Of a stretch of DNA of 64,000 nucleotides, positions 48,100 through 57,298 are shown in pieces (the first letter of the stretch is position 1; the number at the start of each line of letters is the position of its first letter). Position numbers and translations under genes: made by a program. The notes below the pieces were generated by a model that saw only the letters and a list, made by a program, of their open reading frames with translations, was not told the DNA's origin and made no database searches. Source of the DNA: Denitrificimonas caeni DSM 24390 (GTDB lineage: Bacteria > Pseudomonadota > Gammaproteobacteria > Pseudomonadales > Pseudomonadaceae); contig NZ_ATXQ01000007.1 of NCBI RefSeq assembly GCF_000421765.1, positions 62,001-126,000 on the forward strand. Direction: 5' to 3'.

Positions 48100-48522
48100 C
48101 TATTTACTTGGCAAGTACTGGGCTAAACGCGAAGCCATTTCAGCCGCCAAAGCCTGCAGAGCATTGAGTGGACGAATCATCACCTCAAACTCAACGATCT
48201 TGCCACTCTCGTCAAAGCGAATCATATCGATGCCTTTGAGCTGCTTGCCATTGACTTTAGCGCTGAACTCAAGCACCACGCTTAAGCCATCTGCAGTGGA
48301 CAATTCACGCAAATACTCGAAATCAGTAAATACTTTGGCGACCGTGTTTAAAATTAAAGCCACTATCGGAGCACCAGGGTAGGGCGTATGCGCAACGGGC
48401 GAACGAAACACCGCCTGCGCATGCAAAATGCTCGGCAGCGTCGATAAATCACCTTGTGCTACCATCCTGTGCCAATGAGCCAGGGCTTGGCTAACGGCTT
48501 CAGGTCGAGTTACAGATGTCAT
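48100..48522 (-). CDS. NTF2/SnoaL-like domain protein
   Basis: This 140-residue protein matches the SnoaL-like or nuclear-transport-factor-2-like fold: HWHRMVAQGDLSTLPSILHAQAVFRSPVAHTPYPG at the N-terminus and KGIDMIRFDESGKIVEFEVMIRPL near the end. Such domains include isomerases and polyketide cyclases, but most members are unassigned. It starts at ATG 48522, 15 bases downstream of the acyl-CoA ligase stop and on the same strand, so both probably form one operon. Confidence 0.85.
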   Translation of the reverse strand: MTSVTRPEAVSQALAHWHRMVAQGDLSTLPSILHAQAVFRSPVAHTPYPGAPIVALILNTVAKVFTDFEYLRELSTADGLSVVLEFSAKVNGKQLKGIDMIRFDESGKIVEFEVMIRPLNALQALAAEMASRLAQYLPSK

Positions 48523-48537
48523 CAAATCACCTCGTAT

Positions 48538-50220
48538 TTATTGTTGTTGACTGGCAGGTTGTGGATCACGCAATTGTGCCCGCAAGATTTTCCCCACCGG
48601 CGACTTCGGCAACTGCTCACGAAACTCAATGTATTTAGGCACTTTGTAGCCGGTCAGCTGCTTACGGCAATAGTCGATGATTTCTGCTGCTGTCAAGTTA
48701 GCGTTGCGCGAGCAGATATAAGCGCACACCGCTTCACCGCTGTTGTCATCAGGGCGACCAATAACCGCCACTTCGATAACATCTGGATGCAGGGCAATCA
48801 CGCCTTCCACTTCATTGGGGTAAACGTTAAAGCCTGACACTAAAACGATGTCTTTTTTGCGATCCACAATTTGCAAAAAGCCATTTTCATCCATCACCGC
48901 CATATCACCGGTAAAAAACCAGCCGTTGCGTAAACTGGCTTGGCTTTCTTCTGGTTGATTTAAGTACTCATTGATCACATGCGGACCACGCACAGCCAAT
49001 TCGCCCGCTTCACCAAAGGGCAGGTCCTGGCCATCCTCAGCCACAATGCGCACTTCGCAGGCCGGTAAGGGCAGGCCGACATAGCCTAGACGCACCTGTC
49101 CTAGCGGCGGATTGAGGGAAACAAAGCAACTGGTTTCAGTCAGGCCATAGCCTTCTAAAATCGGGCAAATACGCTGCTGCCATTGCATGGCAGTGCTGGG
49201 TCTTAGCGCCGTACCGCCAGAGACTACGTATTTAAGGTGCAAGGGTTTTTCAGTAAACCATGGCTCCGCTAATAAACCGGCATATAAGGTATCAACACCG
49301 GTCATCCAACCAATTTTAAATTGCGCAAAAGCTGGCTTGAGATTGTTTAACGGCCTTGGATTGGGCACTAAAACGTTGCAAGCACCTAGTTTGAAAAATA
49401 GTAGGAAGTTAAAATTGAAGGCAAAAATATGATACAGGGGCAGGGCTGTCAAAATGAATTCGCCAGGCTCAATTTTCACATCATAGGCATTTACATGCAC
49501 CTGTGCCATTTCCAACACCGCCAGCAGGTTTGCATGGGTTAACGGCGCACCTTTACTGCGTCCTGTGGTTCCACCGGTGTGTTGATACAAAGCGATCGGA
49601 TGTGCTTCACGCTGCGCAGGCGGCAACTGCGCACCAGCACTCAGAGCATCGCTAAAGGTTTGATACTGCGAGGCATCGAGCTCAAGCTTAACGCCAAGAT
49701 GTTGACGAATGGCAGCCGCAATTGGCTCAGGGAAAAAGTCTGCCATGGAGCACAAGACTAGCGCTAAACTCTGCTGCTCAACCACCGGTTTCACCGTATT
49801 GGCAAACAGGTCAGAAGCAATCAAAAGCTTGGCATTGCTGTCTTCAATCTGCAGTGCGACTTCACGGGCGGTATACAGCGGGTTCATATTGGTAATGATC
49901 AAACCGGCTTTCCAAGCGCCCATCACTGCAATCGGATAGTGCAAGCTGGTCGGCAACTGAATCGCAACCACATCACCACGCTGCAAACCTTGCGCCACTA
50001 AAAAAGCGGCAAAGGCAGTGGATAAATCGTCCACCTGCTTAAAAGTTAAGCTTTGCTGCAAGCCATTGGCGAGCACCATGCTGAAAGCGTTGCTATCTGG
50101 GTATTGTGCAGCACCCACAGCGCTGAATTGGGCGACACTGCCTTGCATAACAGCGGCAGGCACTTGGTAGTTACGAATGGATTCAGGATAGCTCTTCTGC
50201 CAGGGATTAACTGCCGTCAT
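48538..50220 (-). CDS. AMP-dependent acyl-CoA synthetase (FadD-like)
   Basis: This 560-residue ligase activates fatty acids to acyl-CoA via an acyl adenylate. Conserved parts are the P-loop YQHTGGTTGRSKG (212-224), EGYGLTET, the GWFFTGDMAVMDENGF core and the PKSPVGKILR lysine motif at the C-terminus. Length matches FadD-type long-chain ligases. It starts at ATG 50220. A TetR-type regulator is divergently encoded 187 bases away, in line with fatty-acid-responsive control. Confidence 0.93.
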   Translation of the reverse strand: MTAVNPWQKSYPESIRNYQVPAAVMQGSVAQFSAVGAAQYPDSNAFSMVLANGLQQSLTFKQVDDLSTAFAAFLVAQGLQRGDVVAIQLPTSLHYPIAVMGAWKAGLIITNMNPLYTAREVALQIEDSNAKLLIASDLFANTVKPVVEQQSLALVLCSMADFFPEPIAAAIRQHLGVKLELDASQYQTFSDALSAGAQLPPAQREAHPIALYQHTGGTTGRSKGAPLTHANLLAVLEMAQVHVNAYDVKIEPGEFILTALPLYHIFAFNFNFLLFFKLGACNVLVPNPRPLNNLKPAFAQFKIGWMTGVDTLYAGLLAEPWFTEKPLHLKYVVSGGTALRPSTAMQWQQRICPILEGYGLTETSCFVSLNPPLGQVRLGYVGLPLPACEVRIVAEDGQDLPFGEAGELAVRGPHVINEYLNQPEESQASLRNGWFFTGDMAVMDENGFLQIVDRKKDIVLVSGFNVYPNEVEGVIALHPDVIEVAVIGRPDDNSGEAVCAYICSRNANLTAAEIIDYCRKQLTGYKVPKYIEFREQLPKSPVGKILRAQLRDPQPASQQQ

Positions 50221-50407
50221 CTTGGTGCTCCAAAGGATATTATTGTTATTAGCAGCGTAATTATTGCGCCAGTTAGCAAGTCACTCTCATGGCGCAGAAT
50301 CGTTGTTGAGGTTCAGGCTATAATTGAATCTTAACACTGTCAAGATCATAGGCAGTGCTAAGATGTGGCTCGGCTGCAACTGTATTTTCTAGACTCAAGG
50401 ACTTTTT

Positions 50408-51043
50408 GTGAGCGCACAACAACCTAACTCGCGTCAGCACTACCACGTTGGTAATTTGGCTGAACAACTCTTATCTAGCGCGCGCAGCATGCTGGAAGAA
50501 GTGGGTGTGGCGAAGTTATCCATGCGTGCGTTATGCAGCGCGCTCGGTGTCACGGCGACGGCGGCTTATCACCACTTTACCAACCGTGCCGAACTGCTCG
50601 CACAACTGGCCACTCAAGGTTATTTGGAGTTGGCAGAGGAGCTTAATGAAAAGGCGGTGGCGCTACCGGTCGAGGAAAAAATACGCGGTTTTTGTTTAAT
50701 TTATCTTAATTTTGGCCGTCGTAATCCAGCGCTTTATCAGTTGATGTTTGGACCTGAATTGGAGTTTGAGCAGATGCCCGAACACTTGCTTAATGCTCGG
50801 CAACAGGCCTTTTCTAGACTGGAATTGATGGTCGCAGATTTACTCAAACAAACACCTGACAGCCCTGATGTGCGCAGCGCAGCATTGGCCAGTTGGTCGT
50901 ATATTCACGGTTTGACCTCGCTGCTTTTGCATGAGGTTTTACAGCGACCTAAAGACATCTCTGATCAACGCATTATTGAGCGAACTTTGACAGGTTTTGA
51001 GCTATTGTTTAACGCCTACGCTGCAAACATCAATCCTGCTTAA
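50408..51043 (+). CDS. TetR/AcrR family transcriptional regulator
   Basis: This 211-residue regulator has an N-terminal helix-turn-helix with KLSMRALCSALGVTATAAYHHFTNRAELLAQLA (about residues 35-65) and a C-terminal ligand-binding region matching the TetR_C WHG-type domain (SWSYIHGLTSLLLHEVL). The start is GTG 50408. It is divergent from the acyl-CoA ligase gene and so is a candidate regulator of it; the ligand is unknown. The ogt gene follows after 23 bases. Confidence 0.9.
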   Translation: MSAQQPNSRQHYHVGNLAEQLLSSARSMLEEVGVAKLSMRALCSALGVTATAAYHHFTNRAELLAQLATQGYLELAEELNEKAVALPVEEKIRGFCLIYLNFGRRNPALYQLMFGPELEFEQMPEHLLNARQQAFSRLELMVADLLKQTPDSPDVRSAALASWSYIHGLTSLLLHEVLQRPKDISDQRIIERTLTGFELLFNAYAANINPA

Positions 51044-51066
51044 CCCCACCTGAGCAAGGAGCCAAT

Positions 51067-51588
51067 ATGTCGACGTCAACAGTCAAAACCATTGAGTTTT
51101 CCACTACCGAAACCGCTTTTGCTGCGATTTTATTAGCGCGCAGTGCAAAGGGGATTTGTACTATTTTGCTCGGTGACAGCCAAGCCGAGCTTGTCGAAAA
51201 TTTACAACAACGCTTGCCCAAAGCAAAACTGGTCAAAAATGATCAGGCTCTGGCGGCATCGTTAAAGACAGTGACTGAGTTTTTAGACAAGCCTTTGACA
51301 CCTTTAGATTTTCCTTTGGATATCCAAGGCAGTGATTTTCAGAAAAGTGTGTGGGCGGTATTACAGACGATTCCAGTGGGGCAAACACTCAGTTATAGCG
51401 ATGTTGCCGAGCGTTTACATAAACCTAAAGCAGTGCGCGCTGTGGCCAATGCTTGCGCGGCTAATCCGCTGGCTTTAGTGATTCCATGCCACCGTATTTT
51501 ACGTGCCGATGGCGGGATTTCTGGTTATCGTTGGGGTGTAGAACGTAAACGTGCATTGCTGGCGAAGGAACAGCAGGCTTGTCAGTAG
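51067..51588 (+). CDS. ogt: Methylated-DNA-protein-cysteine S-methyltransferase (Ogt type)
   Basis: This enzyme repairs O6-alkylguanine by transferring the alkyl group to its own cysteine. The 173-residue protein has the helix-turn-helix region FQKSVWAVLQTIPVGQTLSYSDVAERL and the active site PCHR with C141, followed by GGISGYRWGVERKRALLAKE. No Ada-like N-terminal domain is present, so this is the constitutive Ogt type. ATG 51067 follows CAAGGAG. It may be co-transcribed with the TetR gene. Confidence 0.95.
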   Translation: MSTSTVKTIEFSTTETAFAAILLARSAKGICTILLGDSQAELVENLQQRLPKAKLVKNDQALAASLKTVTEFLDKPLTPLDFPLDIQGSDFQKSVWAVLQTIPVGQTLSYSDVAERLHKPKAVRAVANACAANPLALVIPCHRILRADGGISGYRWGVERKRALLAKEQQACQ

Positions 51589-51796
51589 AAGGTTTTTGTT
51601 AAAGCTACAGAAGCGCGCTATGCCATTGTTGCGGCCTTGAGCGCGCGAGCAGCTAGGACGCTATGCGCACGCCGTACCTTGTAGGTCAGTGATGTTGTTT
51701 AAGAATTGGGAGCGCGGGCAGCCTGCCCGCATTGCAACTTACGCAGAGTTACCAACTTTTAGCATAACGAAGCAGCGAGAACGCTATGCGCATACC

Positions 51797-51894
51797 GTAC
51801 CTTGTTGATATCGCTGTTCCCTCAATGGGTCATCCTGACCCGATTCGGGCGCTTCGTCATCCATGACTCGCTCGTCGCGACACCAACAAGATAC
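51797..51894 (-). repeat. Family A palindromic repeat, copy 4 (inverted)
   Basis: A 98-base copy, inverted relative to copies 1-3, with ends GTACCTTGTTGATATCGC and GCGACACCAACAAGATAC. Confidence 0.8.
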
Positions 51895-51971
51895 TCATTG
51901 ACCAACAGTGTTGTTTGCGAATTTTTCGCATGACTCTTTTAAAGCCGTCATTCTGTGCAGGTCTATTCAGT

Positions 51972-52008
51972 TCTGCTGGTCTGCTGGTCTGCTGGTCTGC
52001 TGGTCTGC
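51972..52008 (+). repeat. Short tandem repeat (TCTGCTGG)4.6
   Basis: Four complete TCTGCTGG units and a final TCTGC lie between the first A and first B element of this array. The corresponding position of the second unit, near 52410, has no such tract. Confidence 0.9.
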
Positions 52009-52073
52009 AACAAGTGTAAATCTGTATAGATGATTGCAACTGCAATAGTGCTAACAGTGCATATGGTCAATGA

Positions 52074-52172
52074 GTGCTTCGGGGTTGGTGTGTTGAGCGA
52101 GCCAAGGATGGCGAGCGCCGGAGTTGAACCCTGGACGGGTTCATCGACGGATGAACACTTACCCCGAAGTAC
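52074..52172 (+). repeat. Family B palindromic repeat, copy 2
   Basis: A 99-base copy with ends GTGCTTCGGGG and CCCCGAAGTAC and the interior GCGAGCCAAGGATGGCGAGC. Confidence 0.85.
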
Positions 52173-52232
52173 GACACACGCAGGTTTATCATTTTTAGCA
52201 CAGCAAAGTAGCAAGGACGATATACGCATGCC

Positions 52233-52330
52233 ATATCTTGTTAGCATCGCTTTTCCCTCAACGGGTCATCCTGACCCGATTCGGGGCTGCGCCATCCATG
52301 GCTACGCTGGTCGCGACACCAACAAGATAC
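52233..52330 (-). repeat. Family A palindromic repeat, copy 5 (inverted)
   Basis: A 98-base copy starting 60 bases after family B copy 2, the same distance as in the 39-kb array. Confidence 0.85.
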
Positions 52331-52508
52331 TCATTGACCAACAGTGTTGTTTGCGAATTTTTCGCATGACTCTTTTAAAACCATCATTCTGCGCAGGTTT
52401 ATTCAGCTCTATTGGCCTGTAGCAAAGGGTAGAAAAGCTGCTTGGAAAAATTCCTGTTGCTCTAATGAATGGGGCTGCAATAGTGCCAACAACGCCAATG
52501 CTCAACGA

Positions 52509-52607
52509 GTACTTCGGGGTAGGTGTGACAAGCGAGTCATGGATGACGAGCGCCGGAGTTGAACCCTGGATGGGTTCATCGACGGATAAACACTGACCCC
52601 GAAGTAC
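52509..52607 (+). repeat. Family B palindromic repeat, copy 3
   Basis: A 99-base copy with perfect ends GTACTTCGGGG and CCCCGAAGTAC. Several interior changes against copy 2 are present, for example GTCATGGATGACGAGCGCCG. Confidence 0.85.
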
Positions 52608-52718
52608 GACATGCACAGGTTTATCATTTTTAACACAGCAAAGTAGCAAGGACGATATACGCATGCCAACGTTTACTAGGACCAAGACCAGAGCACAATT
52701 CACAATCAGAGTTTAGTT

Positions 52719-53690
52719 TTATTCTGGCCTTGGTGCATAGGAAAACACATCAGCGTGCATTTGCTCTGGCTGCATACCAGCGGCCACTAGCGCATCAAAA
52801 GTGCCGTAAACCATCGCTGGCGAACCACTCACAATCACGTGGTAATCACTTAGATGTTGAATATCCAGACACACCGCCTCATACAACATCCCCATCCGAC
52901 CACTCCAGCCAGCACCTTCACTGACAACCTGATGAAAATGCAGATTGGGCATTTGCTGCCAAACGGCTAAGTTCTTCAGCGAATAAAAATCCTCAGCCAA
53001 CCGTGCCCCCCAATAGACATGGATCGGCTGACTGAATCCAGTCGCACGACAATGCTCAATTAAACTATGGATCTGCGCCATACCCGTGCCAGCAGCAATC
53101 AGCAATAACGGGCGCTGATCAGCAGCCGCCAAATGCACATCACCAAAGGGCATTTGAATACGCGCAATACGCTCTTTTTGCAGTTGCTTGAGCAACTCAA
53201 CGGCCGGGTTATCGCGAGCCAGAATGTGCAATTCCAATTCGCGGCCTTGCTGTGGCGCAGACGCTATAGAGAAAGCACTGGACTCACCATTTTCACGCTC
53301 AATCAATAGATACTGACCGGCATGATAACGCACCACTTTTCCAGCAGGCAGACGCAAATGCACCGAAAAAACATCCGCACCTAAAGGCGTCACACTGACC
53401 AACTGACAAGCCGCTTTACATAAAGGCAACTCATTTTCGGCAAGCACGCCATCCCAATGCAATTCACAATCGCTTAAGGGCTCAGCAAGACAAGTAAACA
53501 ACTCACCTGTCTCAAAAATATCGTTGCCTTGGCGAACTTTACCGCTGATTAAATTAGCGGCGCAAATATGGCAATTACCATTGCGACAGCTTTGTGGCGC
53601 ATCAAAACCTAGGCGGCGCACCGCATCAATAATTTTTTCGCCCGGCAACAGTTCAATGACATGGCCTGACGGTTGTAACATGACTTTCAT
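52719..53690 (-). CDS. Ferredoxin-type [2Fe-2S]/FAD reductase (CDP-6-deoxyglucoseen reductase-like)
   Basis: This 323-residue protein joins an N-terminal plant-type ferredoxin domain, with SCRNGNCHICAANLISG and a later cysteine in ELFTCLAEPL, to an FAD/NAD(P)H reductase module (about residues 95-323) with a GQYLLIERE-like flavin motif and LLIAAGTGMAQIHSLIEH nucleotide loop. Such proteins resemble AscD and phenol hydroxylase reductases. It lies about 50 bases downstream of ubiD on the same strand. In E. coli the flavin reductase gene fre is next to ubiD, so a similar partnership is conceivable here. ATG 53690 was taken as the start. Confidence 0.85.
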   Translation of the reverse strand: MKVMLQPSGHVIELLPGEKIIDAVRRLGFDAPQSCRNGNCHICAANLISGKVRQGNDIFETGELFTCLAEPLSDCELHWDGVLAENELPLCKAACQLVSVTPLGADVFSVHLRLPAGKVVRYHAGQYLLIERENGESSAFSIASAPQQGRELELHILARDNPAVELLKQLQKERIARIQMPFGDVHLAAADQRPLLLIAAGTGMAQIHSLIEHCRATGFSQPIHVYWGARLAEDFYSLKNLAVWQQMPNLHFHQVVSEGAGWSGRMGMLYEAVCLDIQHLSDYHVIVSGSPAMVYGTFDALVAAGMQPEQMHADVFSYAPRPE

Positions 53691-53739
53691 GCGTATTTTG
53701 TTCCCTGTGTGTGCACAACACAATCATCACTCAAGCGCA

Positions 53740-55206
53740 TTAATCAATACCAAGCTCAGCCCAGAGCGCATCAACGCGCTTTTTTACCGCAGGATCTTGC
53801 TCAATCACACGACCCCACTCTCGAGTGGTCTCACCTAGCCATTTATGTGTCGCATCCAAACCCATCTTGCTACCTAAGCCAGAAACAGGGGAGGCGAAGT
53901 CTAAATAGTCGATTGGTGTATTATCAATTAATACCGTGTCGCGACTTGGATCCATACGCGTGGTAATCGCCCAAATCACATCATTCCAATCACGTGCATT
54001 GACATCATCATCGGTGACAATAACGAATTTGGTATACATAAACTGCCGCAAGAAACTCCACACACCTAGCATCACCCGCTTGGCATGCCCAGGGTATTGT
54101 TTTTTAATCGTCACCACCGCCATACGATAAGAACAACCTTCTGGAGGGAGATAAAAATCGACAATTTCTGGAAATTGCTTTTGCAAAATTGGCACAAACA
54201 CTTCATTGAGTGCCACGCCTAAAATAGCCGGCTCATCCGGCGGACGGCCGGTATAGGTACTATGGTAAATGGGGTTTTTACGATGGGTGATACGCTCCAC
54301 AGTAAAGACCGGAAAGCTATCCACTTCGTTGTAATAACCCGTGTGATCACCGTATGGACCTTCATCGGCCATCTCGCCTGGGTAAATATGCCCTTCCAGT
54401 ACGTACTCAGCTTGCGCAGGTACTTGCAGATCGCTGCCAATCGCTTTGACTAATTCTGTACGTGAGCCTCGCAGCAAACCAGCAAAAGCATATTCCGACA
54501 AGGTATCAGGCACAGGTGTGACGGCACCTAGAATAGTTGCTGGGTCAGCACCGAGAGCCACCGCAACGGGGTAGGGGCGACCTGGATAGGTTTTGCACCA
54601 ATCACGAAAGTCTAACGCACCGCCACGGTGGCTGAGCCAGCGCATAATCACTTTATTGCGACCCAAAACTTGCTGGCGATAAATGCCCAGATTCTGACGT
54701 TCTTTATTCGGGCCCTTGGTGATGGTTAGTCCCCAAGTAATAAGCGGCGCAGCATCGCCTGGCCAGCACGTTTGAACGGGCAAGGCGTTCAGATCAACAG
54801 CATCGCCTTCAATAATCACTTCCTGACAAGGACCATCTCGACGCACTTTAGGAGCCATCGACAAGACTTTTTTATACATCGGCAGCTTACTTAAAGCATC
54901 CTTAAAGCCTTTGGGTGGTTCAGGCTCTTTCAGCGCTGCTAGCAACTTACCAATCTCACGTAGCTCTGTCGTACTTTCCGCTCCCATACCCATGGCCACA
55001 CGTTTAGGCGTACCAAAGAGGTTACCAAGCACGGGGGTGGTAAAACCAACAGGGTTTTCAAACAACAAAGCCGGACCACCTTTACGTAAGGTACGATCAC
55101 AGATTTCAGTCATTTCTAAAATAGGAGAGATGGGCGTGAGTATACGCTTGAGCTCACCACGCTGCTCAAGGCCGCTGATGAAGTCTCGAAGATCAGTATA
55201 TTGCAT
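53740..55206 (-). CDS. ubiD: 4-hydroxy-3-polyprenylbenzoate decarboxylase UbiD
   Basis: UbiD decarboxylates 4-hydroxy-3-polyprenylbenzoate in ubiquinone synthesis using prenylated FMN made by UbiX. The 488-residue protein is of normal length. Core segments are [28 protein letters not shown] and the C-terminal DRTV-like region ([16 protein letters not shown]). Catalytic Arg and Glu residues of the family fall in the [14 protein letters not shown] and [12 protein letters not shown] areas. It starts at ATG 55206. It follows rho on the same strand, the Pseudomonas arrangement. Confidence 0.96.
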   Translation of the reverse strand: MQYTDLRDFISGLEQRGELKRILTPISPILEMTEICDRTLRKGGPALLFENPVGFTTPVLGNLFGTPKRVAMGMGAESTTELREIGKLLAALKEPEPPKGFKDALSKLPMYKKVLSMAPKVRRDGPCQEVIIEGDAVDLNALPVQTCWPGDAAPLITWGLTITKGPNKERQNLGIYRQQVLGRNKVIMRWLSHRGGALDFRDWCKTYPGRPYPVAVALGADPATILGAVTPVPDTLSEYAFAGLLRGSRTELVKAIGSDLQVPAQAEYVLEGHIYPGEMADEGPYGDHTGYYNEVDSFPVFTVERITHRKNPIYHSTYTGRPPDEPAILGVALNEVFVPILQKQFPEIVDFYLPPEGCSYRMAVVTIKKQYPGHAKRVMLGVWSFLRQFMYTKFVIVTDDDVNARDWNDVIWAITTRMDPSRDTVLIDNTPIDYLDFASPVSGLGSKMGLDATHKWLGETTREWGRVIEQDPAVKKRVDALWAELGID

Positions 55207-55274
55207 GATATATGTCCGTAGCAGATCAAGCGCTAAGCGGCTAAGCCGTCAGCGCTTGTAGTACTAAACAAGAG

Positions 55275-56537
55275 TTATTTGCTGCGCTTCATCGACATGA
55301 AAAACTCATCATTGGTTTTTGTGTCTTTAAGCTTATCTAACAAAAACTCGATGGCGGCCGTTTCATCCATAGGATGCAACAGCTTGCGTAAAATCCACAT
55401 ACGCTGCAATTCATCTTCGCTGGTTAACAGCTCTTCACGACGGGTACCTGAACGGTTGATATTAATCGCAGGGAACACCCGTTTTTCAGCAATACGGCGC
55501 TCAAGTTGCAGCTCCATATTACCGGTGCCTTTAAACTCTTCGTAGATCACTTCATCCATTTTCGAACCGGTCTCAACCAGAGCCGTCGCGATAATGGTCA
55601 ATGATCCACCTTCTTCGATGTTACGCGCCGCACCAAAGAAACGCTTTGGCTTCTCTAACGCATGCGCATCCACACCACCAGTGAGTACTTTGCCGGAGCT
55701 TGGAATCACAGTGTTGTAAGCACGGGCTAAACGCGTGATGGAGTCGAGCAAAATCACCACGTCTTTTTTGTGCTCAACCAAGCGCTTGGCTTTTTCGATG
55801 ACCATCTCTGCCACTTGCACGTGACGAGTGGGTGGCTCATCAAAGGTTGAGGCAACCACTTCACCACGGACGGTACGCTGCATTTCCGTTACTTCTTCAG
55901 GACGCTCATCAATCAGCAAAACAATTAGATGGCACTCTGGGTTGTTACGGGTAATGTTCGAAGCAATGTTTTGCAGCATGATGGTTTTACCGGCTTTCGG
56001 CGGTGCCACAATCAAACCACGTTGGCCTTTACCAATTGGCGCAGCCAAATCAATCACACGGCCGATCAAATCTTCAGTCGAGCCGTTACCGATCTCCATC
56101 GTCAAACGCTTAGTTGGAAACAGCGGAGTCAGGTTTTCGAAAAGAATTTTATTGCGTGCGTTTTCTGGACGATCAAAGTTAATCGAGTCCACTTTCAGCA
56201 GCGCAAAATAACGTTCGCCTTCTTTTGGAGGACGAATTTTACCAATAATGGTGTCGCCCGTTCTTAAGTTAAAACGGCGAATTTGACTCGGCGACACATA
56301 AATATCGTCCGGGCCAGCAAGGTATGACGAGTCTGCTGAGCGCAGAAAGCCAAAACCATCTTGTAGTATTTCTAGAACGCCATCACCAGAAATTTCTTCA
56401 CCACCACGCGCATGACGCTTAAGGAGTGAAAAAATAATATCCTGCTTACGCGAACGAGCCATGTTATCCAGGCCCATTTGTTCAGCCATTTCTAGCAGTT
56501 CAGCGACGGGTTTTTGTTTTAGTTCGGTCAGATTCAT
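55275..56537 (-). CDS. rho: Transcription termination factor Rho
   Basis: Rho is the hexameric RNA-dependent ATPase that ends transcription at unstructured C-rich sites. The 420-residue protein has the N-terminal RNA-binding domain with [22 protein letters not shown] (about 61-82), Walker A APPKAGKT (178-185), Walker [17 protein letters not shown] and the Q-loop region [10 protein letters not shown]. Length and motifs are standard. It starts at ATG 56537. A 246-base region to trxA probably contains its leader. Confidence 0.98.
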   Translation of the reverse strand: MNLTELKQKPVAELLEMAEQMGLDNMARSRKQDIIFSLLKRHARGGEEISGDGVLEILQDGFGFLRSADSSYLAGPDDIYVSPSQIRRFNLRTGDTIIGKIRPPKEGERYFALLKVDSINFDRPENARNKILFENLTPLFPTKRLTMEIGNGSTEDLIGRVIDLAAPIGKGQRGLIVAPPKAGKTIMLQNIASNITRNNPECHLIVLLIDERPEEVTEMQRTVRGEVVASTFDEPPTRHVQVAEMVIEKAKRLVEHKKDVVILLDSITRLARAYNTVIPSSGKVLTGGVDAHALEKPKRFFGAARNIEEGGSLTIIATALVETGSKMDEVIYEEFKGTGNMELQLERRIAEKRVFPAININRSGTRREELLTSEDELQRMWILRKLLHPMDETAAIEFLLDKLKDTKTNDEFFMSMKRSK

Positions 56538-56783
56538 AGGGAATGACGATGATATAATTTAGAAGGAATGAGCAAGCTCTTAGCTTGGGAGGCGTACCGC
56601 GAGGAGAACAGTCGATTGTTTGTTCAGAGCCGTAAAGATATCGGCGACGGCATGCAGACTTGTAGTTGTAATGGCTTATGCACTACAGAAATGGAATCTA
56701 CCACTTGCAAAGGGATGCGTCTAGTGTACAAATCGATAAAATGCACACTAAACGCCAATACAGCTGAGCGATTCTCGCAGCAA

Positions 56784-57110
56784 TTAGATATGGCTTTCTA
56801 AAAAAGCAACCAATTGGCTTTTTGACAGAGCACCCACTTTAGTTGCTTCAACGTTACCGTTTTTAAACAACATCAGAGTTGGAATACCACGCACGCCATA
56901 CTTTGGTGGGGTCGCTTGGTTGTCATCAATGTTCAATTTGCAAATTTTTACTTTGCCAGCAAATTCAACTGCAACATCTTCTAAAACTGGAGCAATCATT
57001 TTGCAAGGACCGCACCACTCAGCCCAGTAGTCAACCAGCACAGGGCCGTCGGCTTGCAGTACATCTTGCTCAAAGCTTGAATCGCTAATATTGGTAATGT
57101 GATCGCTCAT
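56784..57110 (-). CDS. trxA: Thioredoxin TrxA
   Basis: This 108-residue protein-disulfide reductase has the active site WCGPCK (C33, C36) and the conserved cis-proline segment [18 protein letters not shown] 57110 (MSDHITNI) is the usual start; nine further codons are open upstream. It lies between rho and ppx, as in Pseudomonas. Confidence 0.97.
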   Translation of the reverse strand: MSDHITNISDSSFEQDVLQADGPVLVDYWAEWCGPCKMIAPVLEDVAVEFAGKVKICKLNIDDNQATPPKYGVRGIPTLMLFKNGNVEATKVGALSKSQLVAFLESHI

Positions 57111-57298
57111 GAAACCTCTCCGAAACAGCGGATGCAAATTAAAGTTTTATAATCATAACGTGACTTGCCCTTTAACGAAAGTAACCGAGCAAAACACTGC
57201 GATGTTTTTTCCTCATCATACCGGCAAAAAACTTTTTTACATTGGCGAATCTGTCGTGGCATGGCACGATACACTTATTATTTCTTTGGAATAGCGGT

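Larger units (their letters stand above)
51589..52718. repeat. Gene-free array of palindromic repeats (A-B-A-B), 1.1 kb
   Basis: No credible gene exists in these 1,130 bases. Two tandem composite units of about 435 bases each hold an inverted family A and a family B element: A 51797, B 52074, A 52233, B 52509. The unit period is 436 (A to A) and 435 (B to B). A partial A-type end and related fragments lie at 51650-51790. An 8-base tandem repeat is at 51972-52008. Confidence 0.85.

Noticed and set aside
51972-52008. Possible CRISPR array
   Set aside because: The 8-base units follow each other directly without spacers, and no cas gene is near; it is a microsatellite.
39158-52607. A and B repeats as insertion sequences
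   Set aside because: Elements of 97-99 bases have inverted ends but contain no transposase and no convincing frame; at most non-autonomous elements.
52822-52840. A CACGTG-containing sequence as a third parS
   Set aside because: Only the central six to eight bases agree; the outer arms of the 16-bp palindrome do not match.
56568-56801. A 77-codon frame upstream of rho on the opposite strand
   Set aside because: It covers the likely rho leader, has no clear ribosome binding site or family match, and its 3' end runs into trxA.
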